A stretch of DNA of 64,000 nt from Stercorarius parasiticus (taxonomy: Eukaryota > Chordata > Aves > Charadriiformes > Stercorariidae), in NCBI GenBank assembly GCA_013396915.1, contig VWZL01000320.1:1173134-1237133 (forward strand), in the 5' to 3' direction. The notes beneath the pieces are model-generated. The model was not told the origin of the DNA. It did not search any database and saw only the letters and a program-made list of their open reading frames with translations. A program made the position numbers and the translations under genes. This document shows, piece after piece, positions 10,611 to 22,784 of the stretch; the first letter of the stretch is position 1; every line of letters begins with the position of its first letter.

Positions 10611-13265
10611 GTTTTGTCTAAGGTAATTTACTACAGGTTAAAGTTTTTAAATATCAGCTTTTAATCAAGAAATAATTTTACAGTTCCTAAAAGAAAATTG
10701 CTAAAATGTGATGAATTTAGTTTTGAAAACAAACAAACAAAAAAAATTACAACTTTAGCTATGACAGATGGTAGTTTTAGTGACTGTACTGCAAAAAAAT
10801 TAGGAGCTGAGTAAAGCTCAGTGAGCATAATGAAAAGCTTCCCACCTCACTGGACTTTGTGTTTGTTTTTGAAACATGCTCCTCAGAGGTCCTGAATCAG
10901 ACACCCGCTTAAGCACATTCTTGTATAATTATTTGTGACTTACATGTTACTGTTCATGTGGTATGTTCTGGAGTAGAATGCTTTCTTGCTTTATGCCTGA
11001 ATTTCTTAATGTAAGTTGATTTTTTTTTGCTGTTCTATGTAAAGGTAATGTAGGCTCAACTCTTGCCCCAGTTTAATGGCTGTCCAATGTGCAGTACAGA
11101 AGGAAAAGTTTGCTTGTGCGGTTTTTCGTACTAGATAGGTAAGGAGAAGGGTTCTTTTTTTTTTTGTTCTGTGGCAATTGAAATTTAGAGGATGCAACTG
11201 ATTTAGGCCTGTTAGAGCAGTGTGGACTTTTTCACTTTATTTCCCTTTATTAATGAACTATGTGCACACACCTCTCTTGCAAACATGTCAATGCTTCCAG
11301 AAATCAACAAGTTGTATTTTATGTCTTTAATACTAACCAGCATACTTATCTAGATCCTCATGCAAATAAATAAAGCTATGATGTGCTCCACCACCTTTTT
11401 TTATTGACTGGAATCTATCAAAGAGTCAGGGTACTGAAAGGTATGAATTTCAATCCTTGTGCTATTCACTGTGGCTCAAAATGTTGCTTATGAAAGATAA
11501 ACAGTTCAATGCCAGTGTAAAGCAATTGAATATAACAGGGCTTCAAACTATGATAAATATTTCACATATTATACGTCTCTGTGATCTTCACTAGCTGGAG
11601 GGGGAGAAATGGTAGAAGAATGAAACTATTTATAGTGAAGTTCACTATTGCATGTCAAAATAGCAGACACAATGCAGGTAAAAAAAACTTGTTTGGACAC
11701 TATGCGGAACACATGCATGCTCAGCAAATAATGGTTCTTTGTCTCCTAGAAATTCTCCTGTTTGGCATTCACTGTGCTTCAACAATATGTTGGCAATTGT
11801 ACACACTGATGCTCGACAGAAAAGCATTTCTACAAATATTTGGAACTATTGTTAACACTGAACATTTTTTTTGTAGCTCTTACATCTGGAAGAAGCTGAA
11901 ATCGTAAATAAGGCTCCAGGGATACTCCCAGGTATGGTACCCTCACAGATTGCAGTTCGCATCTAATCTCCATATAAATCATTGTAAATCTTTCTATGGC
12001 CACTGAAAAGGTTGGGGGTGGGCTGTGGACAGAAATGAAGAATACCAGAACATAATATCTGGATGCTTTTTATTGAGAAAGCATGAAAAAAAAATATTTT
12101 AATATTCATAGGAAGTAAGATCACAAAATGGCAGTCTCTATTCAAGTCTCACTGCCTTCTATAATTTTCTTTTGTTTTATTTTCAAATCTAGGTATTTAA
12201 AGTTAAATATATTATTTCCTATTTTGTCACAAGTATGAAAGTTATTTCTATTACAGGCATTGAACACTTTGGAGTTCCTTGTAAGCCCGTTGAAAATATT
12301 CACCACTAAGAAGAGAAAATGTTTATCAAGGCCATAAAATGGACTGTGTAACTGCTAAACCTTGGCTCTTAGGCTAGTTGGGTCAGCTAGATTTATATTG
12401 TAGAACCGGCACATATCAAACTATCACAGGAGATGATGTGATGTATTGAGGAATATTTATTCATTCTCCCAAGGCAAGGCAGTGTTCTAATATTTCCCCC
12501 CTTAGACTGCCTTCCCGAACTGGAACTTAATTTAGCAGCACCAAGGAATTACATCCTTAATGCGTTATCTAGTATTCCAGTGACTCCTAGCAGGTAGATG
12601 ATCCTGAATGAAGTCTGCCATATTTTGCCTCTGTCAATCCTTTGGGCTAACATTCTACCCCAACACCGGAGATCTCCAAAAGGATTTGTCCAAGTCATGA
12701 CAATAATATTAGAACTACAATGCTAAAATAATTAAAAATATGTAATATTTTCATAATAAATATAAGAAATGGTTACAATTATTGGTAACCTCTAAAGACC
12801 CAGTTTTCTGTTTGAAGGGTGAATGGGTACATGCATTGAGATCTTCCAGTTCATTTAAGTTTTACAGATGTAACAGACTGCTAAATAATCATGAAAAGTT
12901 CTCAGAAATGAGTGAAATTTGCTTCCATCATATCTCTTGCAAATTCCACCATTATCTTTAACGGAAAGGGATCAAGCCAGGATTTGCATTTCCTGCCATG
13001 AGTCACTAAAAGCAATGGCTTGAGGCATTCAGACAAGGTTAGGCCCTGTATGGAAACCTGCTTTGATAGTGACTGAGTAGAAGAGGGTATGGAAATAGAG
13101 TGTTGCATATCTAGTATCATGAAGCGGCTATACATGGGACATACTTTAGCCCTGATTTTGCATTTGGCTTTTTGTTATAACAGCAAGAAATGTTAATTTG
13201 ATCTCCTTATTTGTTTTATATAAAAGTTTACATTTCTTTTTTACCTCTGGAATTATGTGTCAGTC

Positions 13266-13295
13266 TGTTGTCACTCAGAAATGTGAGTGACAACA
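13266..13295. repeat. Perfect inverted repeat (12-bp arms, 6-nt loop)
   Basis: Arm TGTTGTCACTCA (13266-13277), loop GAAATG, arm TGAGTGACAACA (13284-13295). No family recognised. Confidence 0.85.
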
Positions 13296-14254
13296 CTTTC
13301 AACACCAGACAATGACTCTCCAGACTTCTGGAGTAGATCTTGATATTTGAAATAGACCTGCAGAAGAAAACTAAATAGAACTGTCAGTTTTTCATATAAA
13401 CACCTCTAGGGGGTATAAGCTTCTAGTATTACCAAGAAGGATATTTTCACATCATAAAAAGAGCTCAGCCTGAATGTTAAGCCAACTGTTTCGAGTCTGG
13501 ATTTTCTTTTTTTCTGCATCTTTCCTGAAATGATGCTTTATAGGAGTGGATTAATATAGAAACTGCAATACTGGCCTACAAAATTGATGTGTGACATTCA
13601 GTCCCATGTTTCAGAACACAAGTACTTGTTGCCTCAGAGGAAGATTTAAACAGTTCTTCAATCAGCAGCAATGAGATAACCTGCTTACAGAAGAACTTTG
13701 TTCCTAGTGCTCATTACTTAGAAGATATCTTATGCTTTAAGTTTTCAAAGACACTATTCTCTCTTCTTTCTTGAGGAAAGAGGAAAGCCAGGTTGCTTGG
13801 AAGCATTCAGAGCTGCTCATTCAATTTGAGGTAGACATAATCACACTAGAGATTCGGGAGGCTGAAATAAATCTGCACCACATTTATTAGCTTGCATGTT
13901 ATTACCAAGGCGCTGTATACTGAGGTTTCCTCATGCTTGACTGGATATCTTTGTGGATACTGTGGTAAATGTCTGTATTATTTTTATGAGGTATGTGTAT
14001 ATTTATTTATCTGTTTCATCCTGTGCTCATAGTTTCTTAATGGTGTAAACAAAGCTGAGTTTTCCTGACTCGAGGATCAAAGAGGGCCCTCGTGAATCTT
14101 ATGAGAAGAAAGAAACAAGGGGTAGGGAGAGGGCAGAACTGAAACGAAATACGGTAGGAGAGCACTAGCCATGAGTTGGAGAAGCCATGGGGTGGATCTG
14201 AAGGTCATCAGGCTACTGATTTCAGTTCTTGGGGAAAGGAATCTACCTTGACCT

Positions 14255-15060
14255 CAACAGGCCGGAGAAAGGGGCTGGCAGGAACCTCATGAAGTTAAGG
14301 AGAAGTGTGGAGTCTTACACCTGGGAAAGAACAACTCCATGCACCAATATGTGCTGGTGGCCAGCCAGCTGGAAAGCAGTTTGGCAGAAAAGGAGCCAGG
14401 GGTCCTGGTGGACATCAAGTTGAACACGAGCCAGCAATATGCCCTTGTGGCAAAGAAGGCAAATGGTGTCCCGGGCTGCATTAAGAAGAGTGTCACCAGC
14501 AGGTTAAGGGAAGTGACCCTTCCCCTCTACTCCGCATTAATGAGGCCACATTTGGAGTACTGTGTCCGGTTCTGGACTCCTCAGCACACGAGAGACATGG
14601 ACATATTGGAGACAGTCCAATGAAGGCCATAAAGGTGATTAAGGAACCGGAGTGTTTCTCATGTGAGGAAAGAATGAGAGACCTGTGACAGTTTAGCTTA
14701 GAGAAGTCAAGTTTCGAGGGAGATTATACCCTTATGTACAAATACCTAAAGGGAGTGTGCAAAGAGGACACAACCAGGCTCTTTTCAGTGGTGCCCAGTA
14801 ACAGAACAAAAGGCAATGGGCACAAACTGAAACACAGGAAGATCCAGCTGAATATCAGGAAACACTTTTTTGCTGTGAGGATGACTAAGCACTGGCACAG
14901 GTTGCCCAGAGATGTTGTGGACTCTCCATCCTTGGAGATATTCAGAAGTTGTCTGGGCATGCTCCTGGGCAACTGGGTCTATGTGGCCCTGCTTGAGCAG
15001 GAGGGTTGGGACAATTGACCTCTAGAGGTCTCTTCCAACCTCAGCAATTCTGTGATTCTG
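14255..15060 (+). mobile_element. CR1 LINE, decayed 3' part
   Basis: About 0.8 kb in sense orientation runs from the CR1 ORF2 C-terminal region (GGCAGGAACCTCATGAAGTT near 14278) through to the 3' terminus. The end has the block TGGCCCTGCTTGAGCAGGAG (14984-15003), then CTTCCAACCTCAG and octamers ATTCTGTG/ATTCTGAG, finishing near 15060. CR1 is a non-LTR retrotransposon that makes truncated copies by target-primed reverse transcription. This copy is 5'-truncated and carries many stops and frameshifts. The left edge is approximate, because homology weakens before about 14255. No clear target-site duplication is visible. The same 3' subfamily is seen again at 56331-56425. Confidence 0.92.
14339..14623 (+). 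pseudogene. Remnant of CR1 ORF2 C-terminus
   Basis: A 94-codon open stretch inside the CR1 copy. It retains family motifs of the region after the reverse transcriptase palm: [12 protein letters not shown], then LPLYSALMRPHLEYC, then RFWTPQHTRDMDILETVQ. The normal protein continues past this point, but here a TGA follows the last codon and later parts (for example the stretch starting at 14734) lie in other frames. It lacks all catalytic motifs and is non-functional. Confidence 0.85.
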
Positions 15061-15821
15061 AGTTCTAGGATCTGTATTCCACAAGTGTACGTAGAAGTCC
15101 AAACAGTGTAGGTTCCTATACTTTGCTTTTGAATTTATAAGCTTAAAGCCCACAAAAGGGGGAAGAAGGGGATCCATCATCGTTATTTTTGAGTGTCTAG
15201 GAGTGGGAAGTTCAATTAGAATCTGTCCCAGTGTTCCTTTAGGATCAGATCTGCAGCACATATGAAAAGGCATCTCTGAATTCAGTTCTGCTTTGAGCTG
15301 ATACATAACATAATAGTCTTCAGGAGTACAAGTATCTTCACATTTCAAAATTAAAACCACTGGTAGTCCACTGTTCATAAACTGTGGTTAGACCTTACCC
15401 AAATCCTTTACCATCAGGGACTAAATTTTCTGATCCCTTTTTTTTCCTTGTTTTCAGTAAATATTTTATTCTTACAGAATTCCTTTGTTCAGATAAAAAG
15501 CAGGTTTTCCCAAATATGACATGAAAGAATGGTCTTTTGCTACGTGTAGCTGAGCTGAGAGTATGACAGTAAATAATACTACGGTCATGAGAATTCTTAT
15601 TTTGTAATGAAACTGTCATTTTGCAGATCCAGGAGTTTGATTAGCTTCTGATAACACCTAAGATAGGAGTTTCTTACCTAAACTAAACTTGAGAGTTCTT
15701 AAGAGTTTTTTGTTGACCCTTGAAGACCAGGCTTCGTACTCCTTTAAGGAAATCAATTCTCTTAAATCTCTTAGGTACTTTAGAAAATCCCTCTGAGAAC
15801 ATGCAATCATTTTTAATTCTT
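15061..15821. other. Intergenic between two CR1 copies
   Basis: No recognisable gene or repeat. A 118-codon open frame on the - strand (15022-15378) starts in unique sequence and runs into the CR1 tail, so it is not a credible gene. Confidence 0.5.
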
Positions 15822-16395
15822 CATAACATAAGAGCATACGTGAACAAGTATGCTGAGTCAGACCAGACTTCCGTCTTGCCTAACTACCTGTCTGCATCAC
15901 TGGACAAAAGTCAGTGGGCACATAAGACTATAACAAAGAAGCAACTATAGTGATAATTCCTGAGAATAATCTCTTAGCTTTCAACAGTGTGCATTCCAGG
16001 AACCTTGTGGTCCAGAGGTAGTTTCTGTACACCTCTATTGATGCAATCCTCTGTTCCATGAACTTGTGCAACCTCCTCGGAATCCATTAAAATATTACCA
16101 TCTACAATAACTTTTTGGTAAGTAGCTTCACATTTTTAACCTACTGTGTGAAGGCTGATACATTATTTTGCATTTTCTGAACTTGTTATCTGCTAACTTC
16201 ATTTAATAGCACCCCTCAAATGTGTACTGGGGCAATCCTTGAGTTATCAGTCTATAGTCACCCTCTGTTTGCCTCTTTTAAATAATTACAGTAGGATTCA
16301 TCCATGCATCATTTTCTGCCACACACATGGAAGCTCCAAAATCTATTAGCTTTTGAAGTTTGCTAATTGCATTCTGTCTACCTAATATTCTCTAT
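15822..16395 (-). mobile_element. Ancient CR1-lineage LINE fragment
   Basis: The + strand resembles a known old sauropsid CR1 3' region read in reverse. It starts with ATAACATAAGAGCATAC (tail-like ACATAAGAAC repeats, about 15823), then CTGAGTCAGACCAGACTTCC (the widespread CTGGGTCAGACCAAAGGTCC block). Further on come TCCATGAACTTGT (about 16056), TGTGTGAAGGCTGATACATT (about 16145), a CTGCTAACTTCATTTAATAG block (about 16191) and ACCCCTC. The order and spacing match that family, but divergence is high and small indels are frequent. The tail is at the left, so the element is on the - strand. The right limit is approximate. It is much older than the ATTCTATG-tailed copies in this window. Confidence 0.7.
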
Positions 16396-19300
16396 GTATT
16401 TCTGCTTAGATTCAGACATAGTTTGTTTCTTGTTTTAACATAAATAGTTAACATTAATAACATTTGTTGTAGTTCAACAATTGTTCTGCTTCAAAATGAA
16501 TAATCTAATTCTTGAATATAAGACTCTAAGGTACATTGTATGCCTTTATATTGAGAAGCATTTTGCAGGTAAACAGATCAGACTAATAAATACAAATACT
16601 CCTCTGCATAAGAATTCTAGTTAAAGAGTAAGGATCCTTATTTGTAAATGACAAAACAATTCTGTATACATATCAGGTATTTAAAAGTCAATGGTCCCTA
16701 AAAAGGTATTTAAAAGTGAAATGTAGCATTCAGTACTAGTTTTTATTTACTGGTGTATATTGCCAGATTGTAAAAAGACTTATGAATTACAAAGTTTAGT
16801 CATACAATACTCAAATAAGGAGATGACCTTTACCAGAAGTCTGATTACAGCCTAAAGCAAGAAAGAGCAGGTCAATATAGCAGTCAGCTGGGAAGAAGAA
16901 CCAGACAATACTGAGACAGTAGTGATTGGTCTAATAAGCAATTGCTTTAGCACAACAGCTACCCAACTATTGCCGAGTATTGTCATACGAAATGAGAAAA
17001 ATGCCAAAGACATTTTCACTGAAGACTGTGTGAGAAAACCAATTGCACAGCTGAACTCTATAGAACAATGCAAAAAATAGGAGTATACTTCTTCCATCAT
17101 TATCCATTTTATTTTTATAAGCATCATGGGAAACCAATTATGATGACAGCTGTGATAAGTCTTCGTTAAAAATTGTACTGATTATCACTTGTTTCAGATT
17201 ATCCATATGAGGAATAACTAGAAAGAAAAATAAACCTGATTCTACATGCACCGTACAGCCTAGTGTCTTGTTAATTCACTCTATCCGCTCTTTAAAAACA
17301 AATGAATTCAGTGAATAATCAAATGAAAAATATATTGATAAGAAACAACTTTGCTTCTAGAAATATGATTTGTATTCATAGAAGGATCAGGAATGTTTCA
17401 CATCATTGTTTTTTATATGCATTTCACTTCCCACCTAAGTAACTTTCAAAATACCTTCAGGAGTTCATTGTTTAGTGTACGAACTTCTGTGTCTTCCATG
17501 GTGGGGGTGGAGGTTGCAGTGGATGTCAGTGTATATATGTGAACATTTAGCACATTGCCCACAATCAGAATTCAGTGTTGGAGTGGAATAACAGATGACT
17601 GAAAGAGGAAAGACATCTGTATATATTTGAAACCACAGTGATTATTCATCTTGGCATTTGTTCCTAACTATTAGATTAAAAGTATGTCTTCCATAAAAAG
17701 TCAACTAATTTTTTAAAGTAAATTGAAGGATTATGTATTAGATCCTTATCAAACATTAACCTTTTTAATGTATTGCAGAGACAGCCAAAGTGCCTCCAAT
17801 ATTTAATTAAAAACCCTGTATGTTTTTCTTAATCTTCTTTTATGACTGGTCTTTCATCTAGTAGGGTTCTTTGAATATTACAAGAAATGACACAGTTCTT
17901 TATGGAGAAAGAGTAATCAACTGAAAAATCACTTCTTAAACCACTTGGATTTCCCCAAAAACTCTTCTTAGTAAGTATGTCTTATTTTGACCAGATTTAT
18001 CACATCTTCATAGAGTTAACAGAGCTGAATTTTTAATTATAATAATATAATTTTAATCACAGCAAAATTTTCAGACATATAACCAGCATGTGACTTGATC
18101 TATAAAAGCTCTTAGATACTGTGTATCGTCACATCGTCATTAATAGATTTCTTTCTTCCTCATGACACATGTAGAAAATGGTGCTCCCGCTGCTCTACAG
18201 CTGAGAACTCAGGCCAAAGATAAGCAGAGTGGCTGGGTAACATTACCTGAGTGCCTCAATCAGAAAACGAACCCAGACTTTTCCAAGTCTGAAACCACAA
18301 GACTGTCTGTCCTTCCTAAATAAATGGGCTTGCAATATATATTTCCACATGCTTTGTGTTTGTACGACCCCGGAATCATTCATGAAATATATGACATCTA
18401 CAAAATAACCCAAATTCCTTACTACAATTTCTGTGTGATACGAAGCTAACTGGGTTTTGGTTTTGGTTTTTTTTGTATATAATGTAACCTTTCAATCTTT
18501 TTTTTCATATAGTCACTCATTTTAAAACATATCTTGTTCCATAGCAGAAATTATATGTGGTATGAGTTCAAGCCAGCTCTGTACAAACTTCACAGTATCT
18601 TTCAAACATATGAAATATATTTGATCAACTATCTGGGAAATATGAGTTTTCCATATGGGTTAGTTTTCACATAAGGGAGTTCAGTGTTTCTATGGAGAAC
18701 ATAATATGCTCAGACAAACATAATAGGTAAAGAGTTGCAAACCAGAGTGGGAGAAGCAGGTGTCCAGCTGGATTTTCACATAGCAAGGTTTTGAAGGTCA
18801 CTGGTGGTGATGAGGTCTCAGAGATTCCCAAATCCTCATAAAGCTATTCCTTCCTTTCCCAATACACTAATCTCCTACTACTCTTGATAATCCAGTGACT
18901 CAGGAAGTAAGGCCTATTTTTTCCCTTTTGTTTGTCAGAAGCAGACTAAATGACAACAATTTTCTGAATTGCCATTTATTAGGGTAGAACAAGAGTATTT
19001 GCAAAGGTCATCACCCAGAAGAATATTAATTCATCAATGTATTTGTCTTCCTGCTGTCAGACTAGAATCTCCAGAGAATGAAAACATAATGGCAGTAAAA
19101 TTTACAGCCAGGTATGGCTTTCCACACTGTCCTAAAATGGGAGCACAGACAATTTGATATCCTTGTCCAGCAGAGAACTAAGTGATGTCAGCCCGTTATA
19201 AAGGGAATACTTGATGGTCACTTCCTTCTGCTTTCCATTTCCCACAAAGTGATGGTTTCCATCCAGATGAGTTGGTTGATCTTTGTCAGTTGTGGTTTAT

Positions 19301-19828
19301 TCTCCCTTACCTTTTTTTTTTTTCCTGTTTATATAATTCAGTTTTGGCTCACAAGAGGGATTTCCTTGGTGTTTTCCTCCACCTGGAGTTCTCTTTGTAA
19401 ATTATCCTTCACCTCCTGATGTCCCCAGTTCCCTTCAATTAAGGATTGTTTCCACAAAAGAAAATGCAATCAACTGCAGGGAATTGTCTGGAAACAACTA
19501 AAACAACCTTCTTTGATCATTTTACTACTGTTATTTCTCATTCTTAATGCAGCAGACTTGGAATAGCTTGTGAAGATTAATGAATACTAAAGTTACTGTG
19601 CTAATTGAACATTGTAAACATTCCTACTTTTTGGGTTCATAGAGGTAATATATTAAGAACAATATACAGATGCACAGTGGTTTTCAGATAGCCCCTCAGT
19701 TAGCAGCGTATAGCCATTTGGTAGGCTTTGATGTTTTCAAATTTAGCCTTTGGTAAATCTGCATCTGGTTTTTCACAGTAAAAATTGGCTGAGAGAAGGA
19801 ACAGTGAATATATTTTCTCACGTATAAT

Positions 19829-19893
19829 CAGATAACCCACATCCCTCCAGAGGTATTGCTCTTTGAAAGTAAGATAAGCAGATAACCCACATC
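19829..19893. repeat. 15-bp direct repeat, 50 bp apart
   Basis: CAGATAACCCACATC occurs at 19829-19843 and again at 19879-19893. The intervening sequence is not repeated. Confidence 0.85.
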
Positions 19894-20730
19894 TCAAATC
19901 AACTGGGATGTGAGAAATCACAGGCAAGAACACAGTTGGGGAAGAGGGAGCAGGTCCAGGATATAAGAAACAGCAAGATACTGCGGTAAATATATCATGC
20001 ATTAGCTGAATATGCATGTAATTCACACTGCCTCTGTTAGGAAGTTCTGCTGTTAAGCAGCTCTAAATGGATATGAATGAAAGTGCAGCAGCAGAATGAA
20101 AGGTTAAAAAATATGTTCAACCTCAAACCAGAAGAGAGCCGAAGTGGAACAGCCTGGCAGCCAGGTCCCTGTAAGTGAGGAAGCTTAGCTGATGGGCACC
20201 TTTGTTTTGTGTTGGAAGGACTCAGGATAAGACGACAAGAAGGTATCTTCTGTTTCAGAACAGTTATTCACTTCCACATTTTGTTACAAGATAAGTATAG
20301 TAGCTGCCTTTCACTTATGATAAAAATAAATTAGAGGTATATTAGTTCACTTAGTTAAACAGTGGAAACAATAATGAATGCTACCACATGCAGAGTGGAG
20401 GTACATGCCTTTGCCCAAAACAACAGCTTATTAATGACATTGTATGTCCTTGACTCTGGTCTTCTTAAGTTTATGTGCTTATGAGGAAGAATCAGGGAAA
20501 AAACAAAGAAATAGAAAAGCATACAAAGTAAGCCAAGAAAAAGCATGCTTCAAACAAATACACAGAATGTGACTCTCAGAAATGTTGTGAGAAACACTAA
20601 TTTCAGTGCTGCCTGGAAATAAGTTGAAAATTTAAGTAAAATTGTTGTTTTGTTGTTGTTTCTTGCTATTTGACTCCTGTTGAAGAAAACAAGTCTTTGA
20701 ACATTCTTTATAAATAATAAGAGTTAGATA

Positions 20731-20766
20731 GGAAAAGGAAAAGGAAAAGGAAAAGGAAAAGGAAAA
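20731..20766. repeat. (GGAAAA)6 microsatellite
   Basis: Six uninterrupted GGAAAA units. The Ser-Phe repeat read from the opposite strand is only a by-product of this array. Confidence 0.95.
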
Positions 20767-22759
20767 GGAGAAAAATAGTGTCATTCTACCACCTTCATTT
20801 TTTCTCTCCAAACAGAAAATATCCACAGAGCCATGAATTTGGTTAAATACTTAAAACAGGAGGGATAACAAAGCAGTGATTTTGGTTGTGTTGGTCACTA
20901 TTGCTGCTTGGACAGAACAGATAAGACATGCTGGATGTGTTACTGCTCGGTGACCTTGGGGGGATGTGGCACAACATGGTACCTGCTGCACCACAGCTGA
21001 GCTCTCTTCCCCACCCAGGGGCCAGCAGGCAAGTTGCATATTGGGAGCAGCGTCTTCAATCCTCCAGTCCATTCCTGTAAGCACAGAAAGCCGCAGTTAA
21101 CAAAGGAACAAATCTGTAAGAGGACATGCATTAACAATAAGACATTGTGGATAACTATGAGCCAGGACCTGAGCCCAAACCCTGGCTGTCATGCACTTAC
21201 TAGCACAGACTAGCAAAACCCCATGAGCAGCTAAGACACTGCCACCCTAATTTTTGAGTGGTTGGTTCACCCATTCAAGGCAGATGAAGGCTTGAGGTCT
21301 GATCTTGAAGTGGTGACTGCTCCAATAGCCCAGGGGACTGACCTATTTTAAAAAAAGAGAACTAAAGGCTGAACCTCGATGCAAGTGTTAGTTTCCTTCA
21401 GAGGTCTTAGACACTACACAGCTGGCTCAAAAACTTTGAATAAATAGGTCTTCCCAAAATGGAAATTTTTTATATTCTACTGGATAGTCATTGTAAACAC
21501 ATTTTATTCTGTGATTAAGACAAACAAGACCATAGGTCATAACTACTACTAATAAAATCTATCGTATAAATATTTATTTACTCAGTTGTGTATCCTTTAT
21601 AGTCATCATCATTGCCGCAGCTGGGTATGTTATTCGCTGATGTTATATGAATTAAAGAGCATTGTAACTATTTTTGTAACTATTTTGAAGCCAAAGTTAC
21701 TCCCTATCACTGCCAAAGCTTCCTCTCGTCTCTGGCTTGCCCCAGATGATGTTAATAGCAATCGAGGATATTAAAGATGGAAAGAGAGTTTTGCTGTTAT
21801 TTCTTTAAGAGTTTATCCTTCATCTTATTTATAAATAGAAAGTTTGCTACAAGGCAATGGCAAATAAGATCTGTTCAGATTTTTTTTAGCCTTAGGCAGG
21901 CTGCAGGGTGGATGATAGATTTGCCTCTTCAAATACGGTGTTGACGAAGTCTATCAACAAAGTCGCTAAGAATGCGGACATCTTTCACCAGGCATGATAG
22001 GCATGAGCCTAAAACAGCGACAGTGACTCAGATTTCCTTTAGCACTTCTTGCACACCTTACATTCTGGTGTGCTGAATACTTGGAAAGAAGTTGGTATGT
22101 GTTTTGGCCATGTCTCAGTGGATGGTTGCTGCTGTCTGGGGATGGATTTCAAATGTGGTAATTGCTCTTTAAGAACTGTATTTTTGCACTTCACTAATGT
22201 AGAGTCAGGCTCCAGAGTGGCTCGTGTTCGGATTGCATTGATAAAACAAGAGAGGATTGTTTGCTCTCAGTCTCAGCTGTGCAGAAGGGTTGTAGTAACT
22301 TCTTGTGGAGGATTTTATCTTCATCTGATTGTGTTTTCCATTGAGGCTCCCTCCGGAGCGACAGAGGTGATAGCTGCATATTCTACAAGCAAATCCAAAG
22401 CTCTCAAGAGGCAGCCACCTGGTAGGACTTGAATTTTTGAACATATTAATTCTGCAATACAGTGTAATACTTTACCACGTGCAAAACAAATGTACAGGAA
22501 CAAGAAAATCAATAAGTATCACAGAAATATGCAGTATGATTTGGATAGAAGCATTCAGACATTCACATCTTAATAAAATATGTGAAAAGGGAAATATTCG
22601 TCACACTGTGGCTTTAGGCGTCTAATTTAGGTGACTAAACAATACCCTAGGTGCTCTTCTCTGCTCAGCAGAGCTCCCGGTCACCAGTTCACCACTTCAA
22701 GCACCTCATCTGCATAGTTCATCTGAAATGGCGTGAATTCTTTACATTGTCTCAGGCAT

Positions 22760-22784
22760 TCATCCTGTACGAGATACAGGATGA
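22760..22784. repeat. Perfect inverted repeat (10-bp arms, 5-nt loop)
   Basis: Arm TCATCCTGTA (22760-22769), loop CGAGA, arm TACAGGATGA (22775-22784). No known family. Confidence 0.8.

Larger units (their letters stand above)
9788..14254. other. Intergenic, no gene seen
   Basis: AT-rich sequence without recognisable exons or mobile elements. It contains two perfect 12-bp-arm inverted repeats (10583-10610 and 13266-13295), listed separately. Open frames here are at most about 108 codons and look random. Confidence 0.6.

Noticed and set aside
15022..15378. 118-codon - strand frame as a gene
   Set aside because: It overlaps the antisense of a CR1 tail and otherwise lies in unique sequence without any domain.
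20632..20826. Ser-Phe repeat protein on the - strand
   Set aside because: It is a translation of the (GGAAAA)6 microsatellite and has no other coding sign.
22049..22432. 127-codon + strand frame as a gene
   Set aside because: It overlaps several frames of similar length on the other strand, which is typical of a patch poor in stop codons, and shows no motif.
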